Part shown: piece after piece, positions 59,400 to 64,000 of the stretch
Position numbering within the stretch: position 1 is the stretch's first letter
Layout of the letters: the number at the start of each line of letters is the position of its first letter
Origin: Mastigocoleus sp. MO_188.B34
Lineage (GTDB): Bacteria > Cyanobacteriota > Cyanobacteriia > Cyanobacteriales > Nostocaceae
Assembly: GCF_030065675.1 (NCBI RefSeq)
Contig: NZ_JASJDK010000015.1
Location: 62,001 to 126,000 of the forward strand
Length of the DNA stretch: 64,000 bases
Reading direction: 5' to 3'
The notes under the pieces: model-generated
Told to the model about the DNA's origin: nothing
Seen by the model: only the letters and a program-made list of their open reading frames with translations
Database searches by the model: none
Position numbers and translations under genes: made by a program

Positions 59400-59520
59400 G
59401 CGGAAACGCAATACCTATAGCTAGAGGTTCCGCCGTCGCCGTAGGCTCTAGCTGCGCTACCTGCGGAGCCGCTACCTACGGATCCGGTACGCTTACGCTA
59501 ACCGCTAACATAGCCTTGTA
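59400..59520. repeat. GC-rich dispersed small repeat, copy 4
   Basis: It contains TTCCGCCGTCGCCGTAGGCT, CTGCGCTACCTGCGGAGCCG, CTACCTACGGATCCGGTACG and CTTACGCTAACCGCTAACAT, the same units as the other copies. AT-rich sequence surrounds it. Confidence 0.65.
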
Positions 59521-59693
59521 ATAACGTAAATTCATTATCCGTGTAAGTCCTGATTGTCTAAGAGCACAATACTTTTATTTTGAGAATTCCTGTTTTATCT
59601 CTCAAAGCAACACAACAGGATTACCAGCTTTACGTCGCAGCATAAAATAATATCATTACATCAGAACTTACAGTCACAACAAAAAGTTATTTT

Positions 59694-59954
59694 ATGGCAG
59701 ATTCATTGATGTATCAGGAGGATAATTTTATTGTCCTCGAAACTAACGAAACAGAAAAATTCCTTACAGCCCCAGAGTTACTAGAAAAGCTTGAGGGAAT
59801 TTTGCAGCAAATAAAATCCGAAGATTTACCTGCTGAACTAAAAAAATTTGATTCTATTCAAGCTCAAGCAAAACATTTACTCGATACTAGTTGCGAGTTA
59901 GATCTTGGTCCAGACCAATATTTACAGTGGTATGCAGTTCGTCTAGAAAAATAA
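59694..59954 (+). CDS. CRR7-like small protein (NDH-1 assembly family)
   Basis: An 86-residue protein starting MADSLMYQEDNFIVLETN and ending DLGPDQYLQWYAVRLEK. This matches, from memory, the CRR7 family (chlororespiratory reduction 7). In plants the family is needed to assemble the photosynthetic NDH complex; the cyanobacterial role is less defined. The gene is complete and stands alone, followed 22 bases later by a GGACGCAC hairpin. Confidence 0.8.
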   Translation: MADSLMYQEDNFIVLETNETEKFLTAPELLEKLEGILQQIKSEDLPAELKKFDSIQAQAKHLLDTSCELDLGPDQYLQWYAVRLEK

Positions 59955-59975
59955 ATTCACATTTCCTACCTGTGG

Positions 59976-59995
59976 GGACGCACTGATGTGCGTCC
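59976..59995. terminator. Hairpin downstream of the CRR7-like gene
   Basis: GGACGCAC-TGAT-GTGCGTCC is a perfect 8-base stem with a 4-base loop, 21 bases after the stop. No T-run follows, so it may stabilise or process the 3' end rather than terminate. Confidence 0.45.
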
Positions 59996-60106
59996 TAAAT
60001 AGCGAATGATATATTTTTCAGCTTTAATAACAATTATGGTTAATAAACCCACGCAAAATTGAAATTTATAACGCTCAAATTTATGTGGGAGTTATGGCGA
60101 TCGCAT

Positions 60107-61219
60107 TTAGGGAGTAAAAGATAAATTAAAGCTTACGGGAGCACTTTTACTTTCTCCTCTAAAACCAAGGCTATATCGTTTTCTCAAAAATAATGCTTTC
60201 ATTCCTTGTGTATAGGGTTCCAACAAAACTTTCTCTTCAGGAGTGACGTAGTTTTCTAACTCTGAGGCTAAAACATCACACCATTTTTCAGTTAATTTCC
60301 AATCTATACCCACAGCTTCAACCACCGCGATACACAAAGGAAGTAGTTCTCTTTCTATGGATTTGAGACTTGATTCTAAACAGCAAAGTAGTATGTAAGC
60401 TTGAAACATATTTAGATCTCTCAAGCTAGAGTGGATCACACCAACTTCAGTTAAAGTTCCTCTACGACTACGAATGTCTGGTAGTAATTCTATTAATTTA
60501 CGATAAACAGACTTGGCAATTTGTGGCGCAGCAGGTAGGATTTTTTCTAAAAGATTTAGCTGCGGGGTATTTATTTCATGTTTAGCAGCAGCAACACAAA
60601 CCCGATGCCAAGGCATAACAACGTGTTCTTCCAAAAATTTTAAATAGGGACTTATTAGTAATTTTTCTGACGCTTCCAATTCCTTCAAAATTAACTGGTT
60701 AGTAAAATTCAAATGGGTAGTCATAAAACCCAGGCATCGCCAATCTCCAGATGCAATGTGCTGTTCTTGATATATCAATAGTATTGGCTCTAAAGAATAT
60801 GCCAAACTATCAATTTCTGGAATACCAACACATGTCAATCTTTTTTCTGGAGGTGGTTCTAAACCTGATGAATAATTCACTAGAGATTGCTTCTCGTAAA
60901 TTCCCAATAACTTACGATAAATCCGAAAAGAAAATTCAGTAATTCGACTTGCTTCATTGATATCTAAGACATTCGGGATATAGTCATAAAGTTTTTCTGT
61001 GTACATCCACCCGGTTTGACAGTTTGCATTCAAAATTTTGTCTTGTAATTTTTTTACTGTTAGGTTTCGACCCTCTGGTGAATCTGCATCAATTAATGAA
61101 TTGTAGTCTAAAATATTTCTCTGTAATAAAGGTGATAGGTCGTGGGTATAGCGCTGTTGCCAAAGTTTAAGTAAGCGTTCAACTGATGGAGTTCTGAAAT
61201 CGCGAACAGCTTTTAGCAT
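60107..61219 (-). CDS. Conserved hypothetical protein, mostly helical
   Basis: A 370-residue protein that I do not recognise. It is predicted almost entirely helical and soluble, without signal peptide, membrane helix or metal motif. Segments such as EFSFRIYRKLLGIYEK, WHRVCVAAAKHEI and FQAYILLCCLESSLKSIERE are rich in Leu and charged residues. Start, stop and composition are those of a real gene. It has no close co-oriented neighbour, so context gives no role. Confidence 0.75.
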   Translation of the reverse strand: MLKAVRDFRTPSVERLLKLWQQRYTHDLSPLLQRNILDYNSLIDADSPEGRNLTVKKLQDKILNANCQTGWMYTEKLYDYIPNVLDINEASRITEFSFRIYRKLLGIYEKQSLVNYSSGLEPPPEKRLTCVGIPEIDSLAYSLEPILLIYQEQHIASGDWRCLGFMTTHLNFTNQLILKELEASEKLLISPYLKFLEEHVVMPWHRVCVAAAKHEINTPQLNLLEKILPAAPQIAKSVYRKLIELLPDIRSRRGTLTEVGVIHSSLRDLNMFQAYILLCCLESSLKSIERELLPLCIAVVEAVGIDWKLTEKWCDVLASELENYVTPEEKVLLEPYTQGMKALFLRKRYSLGFRGESKSAPVSFNLSFTP

Positions 61220-61846
61220 CGATTTTTCCTTGATTGAAAAGACTAACTTAGTAAGTTGCTTTTAGCACAATGTTTACAATGAATTAGCAAAAACAGCATA
61301 AGTATGCTATTGAGCAACAGAATTACAAAGACGGTTTACCTAGAAGCAATTCTGAAATATACAAAAATTCTGAAATATACAAATGCCAACATATATCTTT
61401 GGATACACTACGAACTTAGATATTTTATGTATGAAATACATAACCACAACAAAGCAAACCCATCTATATAAATTTTATAATTTATCGGTATAAAAATAAC
61501 TTTATTATTTAGTATAAAAATTTTTGCATTTCAAATCCGTTATCTTAAAGTTCTCCAGATATACGATTTTTCATCAATGATGTTCCGACAAAAATAGCAG
61601 CAACCATAGAGATATTTTTTTAACAGTAAACACAAAGAAAAGTAAATACAAAAATCCTTCTTCGCTTATGAGTTCAAAGTGATACATCAGACTTTGAATT
61701 TAGCTTAGAAGGTTTTAAATAAAAATCTATAATTTAGTTTATATCAGTTTATGTCTACAAATTTGCTGCCAAAATGGCAACTATTTGGTTTTTCACATTT
61801 TCTTTGATAGCATTTTGGCTGTCATTGAAGTGGTGTAGTCAATTCC
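61220..61846. other. Intergenic region
   Basis: These 627 AT-rich bases contain no gene. They include the 18-base tandem duplication at 61348-61383. The promoter of the 370-residue protein gene should lie in the left part. Confidence 0.4.
61348..61383 (+). repeat. 18-base tandem duplication
   Basis: Two adjacent perfect copies of AATTCTGAAATATACAAA lie about 130 bases upstream of the start of the 370-residue protein gene, in its likely control region. Confidence 0.8.
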
Positions 61847-62236
61847 TCAAATGACTGCAATACATTCGATTTCGACTAAAACATCTTTTGGTAAACGCGA
61901 AACTTCAACGCAAGCACGAGCAGGTGCAGTTTCTTCGTCAAAATATTTCGCATAAACAGTATTTACAGCAGCAAAATCATTCATATTTGCCAAAAATACA
62001 CCAGTTTTGACAACATTATGAAAATTAGCTCCGGAAGCTTCTAAAATTGCTTTAAGATTTTCCATTACCTGCTGCGTCTGAGTTGATACATCATCCAGAC
62101 CGACTATTTCTCCTGTAGCAGGATTGAGGGGGATTTGTCCAGCAACAAATAGCATTTTCCCCGCGACAGCGATCGCTTGATTATAGGGTCCAACAGGTGC
62201 TGGTGCGTTGGGCGTGCGAATAATTTCTTTATCCAT
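61847..62236 (-). CDS. ridA: RidA-family imine/enamine deaminase
   Basis: A 129-residue protein of the YjgF/YER057c/UK114 family. RidA hydrolyses reactive enamines and imines formed by PLP enzymes such as threonine dehydratase. Family blocks are [40 protein letters not shown] and the terminal [20 protein letters not shown], which carries the key Arg. It is full length. A TTTCC-rich leader precedes the ATG. Confidence 0.95.
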   Translation of the reverse strand: MDKEIIRTPNAPAPVGPYNQAIAVAGKMLFVAGQIPLNPATGEIVGLDDVSTQTQQVMENLKAILEASGANFHNVVKTGVFLANMNDFAAVNTVYAKYFDEETAPARACVEVSRLPKDVLVEIECIAVI

Positions 62237-62486
62237 TTTTTTCCTTTGTATTAGTATACTTTACCTAATATTTGTTCACATTCCTACCCAATATTTATTA
62301 ATATTTTTTCTTGCGATTACCAATACTCTATATAGTTGATTGTGATGTATCCTATAGAAGTTGTAGTACTAATTTTATAGAAAGGTATCGAGTTCATATA
62401 ATCGCATTCATTGAGGCAAAAAGTTAGAGAAGACCCAAAAAATCAAAATCAATCAATCAAAGAAATCAATAAAAGCAAAAAATTAA

Positions 62487-62918
62487 TTATCCTAACCTTG
62501 GTCTTATCCTATTATTTCGGTAAAGCAAATAATCATGCAAAATTCGGTCGTGATCGAAACACAAGTTTGTTGGTACTTGCCAAGGTTCAAAAATACCTAA
62601 GTTTTTTGCATCATCACCAGCTTTTGCTTCACCTTTTGCAGTGGCGATAAAAACTATACTTATGGTATGTTTGCGACGATCGCGTTCTGGATTGGAATAC
62701 ACCAGAAATTGTTCGATTAGCTCCACTTCTAGACTAGTTTCTTCTAAAGCTTCTCGACGTGCAGCGACTTCTACTTGCTCGCCATAATCTACAAAACCAC
62801 CCGGTATTGCCCAACCAAATGGTGAATTTTGTCTTTCAATTAAAATTATTGGTCGATGTGGTCGATCGGTGAGTTCAATAATAATATCGACAGTGGGAAT
62901 TGGGTTGCGATAATTCAT
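62487..62918 (-). CDS. Nudix hydrolase
   Basis: A 143-residue Nudix protein. The box GX5EX7REUXEE is present as [20 protein letters not shown] (41-60), with Ser62 in the usual Gly position near its end. Members hydrolyse nucleoside diphosphates linked to another group; the substrate is unknown. The ATPGG-like WAIPGGF lead-in suggests the ADP-ribose-pyrophosphatase-like subgroup, but this is not firm. The gene ends 250 bases upstream of the convergent-facing ridA start region. Confidence 0.9.
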   Translation of the reverse strand: MNYRNPIPTVDIIIELTDRPHRPIILIERQNSPFGWAIPGGFVDYGEQVEVAARREALEETSLEVELIEQFLVYSNPERDRRKHTISIVFIATAKGEAKAGDDAKNLGIFEPWQVPTNLCFDHDRILHDYLLYRNNRIRPRLG

Positions 62919-63307
62919 AACTTATGTTTTCTGTCCTATTAATCTGTATTTCACAATCTATATCTCATAAGCTATGTTGCATCAGTCATGTCCCATAATT
63001 TATCGCAGTCGCAAAATTTTTTCTACACCCATCTCTTTTTCCTTTTGTCTTGAGACCAAAACATAATGTTCTTACTAATATGTAGTTACAATGTGTGAAC
63101 TTGTAGCAAATTTTCACCACGTGCACTAAATAGTGTAGACAATTAAAAATGTTGAATCAAAATTAATTCTTTAATTAACTGCCAAATTAACTGCTTAAAA
63201 TCAACGGTTCTAAATTCGTAGTTTAAAGTAAATAAATATCTCTCTCTTATGATAAATTCGGTTGATGTGTCGTTCTTATCTAACAGTCTTATAGCTTAGA
63301 TTTATTT
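62919..63307. other. Divergent intergenic region between Nudix and malQ genes
   Basis: These 389 bases hold no gene. They carry the promoters of both divergent genes, but no specific site was identified. Confidence 0.35.
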
Positions 63308-64000
63308 ATGCCTTTTCCTAGATCTAGTGGAATTTTACTTCACCCAACCTGCTTTCCTAGTCGTTTCGGTATTGGTGACTTGGGTGCAGATGCTTATCGC
63401 TTCATTGATTTTCTACAACAAAGTAATCAACAATACTGGCAGATTTTACCTTTAGGACCAACAGGTTATGGTAATTCGCCCTATATGTGCTATTCTGCCA
63501 TCGCTGGTAACCCTTTACTAATAAGTCCCGAAAAATTGAAAGATGAGGATTTGTTAGCAGAGGAAGATTTTGACCATTTACCAGCATTCCCTGGGGATAG
63601 AGTAGATTATCAGCTAGTTATAGATACTAAAATTCCTTTATTACAAAAAGCTTGTAATAATTTTAAACATCATGCTTCGCCAGAAAAGAATCAAGAATTT
63701 GCAGATTTTTGTAGTAATAAGGCTTACTGGTTGGATGATTTTGCCTTATTTATGGCACTAAAGGATCGTAATGAAGACTCTAGCTGGCGTACTTGGGAAG
63801 CAGAAATTGCTCGTCATGAGCCAGAAGCGATTCAAAAAGCCCAAGAAGAATTATCTGAAAACATCTTTTATTACAAGTTTGTTCAATATGAATTTTTCCG
63901 CCAATGGTCGGAACTCAAAACCTATGCAAATGAACGCGGTGTCAATATTATTGGTGATATTCCAATTTATGTAGCACATGATAGTGCTGATGTTTGGGCA
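63308..64000 (+). CDS. malQ: 4-alpha-glucanotransferase (amylomaltase), N-terminal part
   Basis: An open frame of exactly 231 codons runs from the ATG at 63308 to the right edge. It starts MPFPRSSGILLHPTCFPSRF, with the family blocks GIGDLGADAYRFIDFL, YWQILPLGPTGYGNSPY and GDIPIYVAHDSADVWA. MalQ (glycoside hydrolase family 77) moves alpha-1,4-glucan segments between malto-oligosaccharides in glycogen use. The catalytic C-terminal two thirds lie outside the window. The cyanobacterial enzyme is normally about 500 residues. Confidence 0.95.
   Translation, partial: MPFPRSSGILLHPTCFPSRFGIGDLGADAYRFIDFLQQSNQQYWQILPLGPTGYGNSPYMCYSAIAGNPLLISPEKLKDEDLLAEEDFDHLPAFPGDRVDYQLVIDTKIPLLQKACNNFKHHASPEKNQEFADFCSNKAYWLDDFALFMALKDRNEDSSWRTWEAEIARHEPEAIQKAQEELSENIFYYKFVQYEFFRQWSELKTYANERGVNIIGDIPIYVAHDSADVWA

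Larger units (their letters stand above)
58699..59693. other. Divergent intergenic region upstream of the oxidase operon
   Basis: These 995 bases lack a gene. They carry the oxidase operon promoter region near 58760-58805 and a GC-rich dispersed repeat at 59400-59520. Confidence 0.45.

Noticed and set aside
62411-62650. Plus-strand frame of 79 codons
   Set aside because: It overlaps the 3' end of the Nudix gene on the other strand and is Lys/Asn/Leu-rich without a domain.
1-64000. tRNA, rRNA, riboswitch or prophage genes
   Set aside because: I looked for T-loop-like motifs, long conserved RNA blocks and phage genes by eye and found none that could be supported.

Overview
The window comes from a filamentous, heterocyst-forming cyanobacterium of the Nostocales type. 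The evidence is AT-rich DNA with many GCGATCGC (HIP1) sites, heptanucleotide tandem repeats of the STRR kind, dispersed small GC-rich repeats, and cyanobacterial marker genes (a CRR7-like protein, a PatA/PixG-type regulator). Two loci are associated with heterocysts in known strains. No rRNA, tRNA, CRISPR array, transposase or prophage gene was recognised.

Region 1 (1-26577, all genes on the minus strand) is an exopolysaccharide island. Read in the direction of transcription it holds glucose-1-phosphate cytidylyltransferase, a LhgO-like FAD enzyme, a nucleotide-sugar epimerase, a glycosyltransferase (GT), RfbC, a SAF-domain reductase, a GT, a PIG-L deacetylase, a GT4, a Wzc-like chain-length/kinase protein, a HepC-like sugar-phosphate transferase, a HepA-like ABC exporter, five further GTs and the start of an O-antigen ligase/polymerase-like membrane protein. 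Content and order match, from memory, the heterocyst envelope polysaccharide (HEP) island of Anabaena PCC 7120. The enzymes would make activated sugars, HepC start the lipid-linked repeat unit, the GTs extend it, and the Wzc-like, HepA and membrane proteins export and assemble it. A promoter of the heterocyst-associated TCCGGA type lies inside the island at 3709-3737. A 2.4 kb stretch without genes precedes hepC.

Region 2 (27469-31214, minus) is a VWA / PP2C phosphatase / kinase-TPR triad of the TerY-P type. Region 3 (31805-36766, plus) has a PatA/PixG-like regulator, a CheY-like protein, pheT and a YciI-like protein. Region 4 (37067-46717) has a small membrane protein, a nucleotidyltransferase fused to a phosphomannomutase-like domain that has lost its catalytic residues, a pentapeptide-repeat membrane protein, an orphan MalK-type ATPase, an SSB-like protein and a TPR protein. 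Region 5 (46735-52257) has a secreted EndoU-like nuclease with a MITE just upstream of its start, a small exported protein, ilvC, a membrane protein and a two-domain SagB-like oxidoreductase.

Region 6 (52377-58698, minus) is a GMC oxidoreductase followed upstream by a terminal-oxidase operon: two DUF2231 membrane proteins, then subunits II, I and III. Subunit II lacks most CuA ligands and subunit I has a YSHP motif, so this is the quinol-oxidase type (Cox3/ARTO), linked to heterocyst respiration in Anabaena. Region 7 (59694-64000) has a CRR7-like protein, an unrecognised 370-residue protein, RidA, a Nudix hydrolase and the start of malQ, which runs off the right edge.
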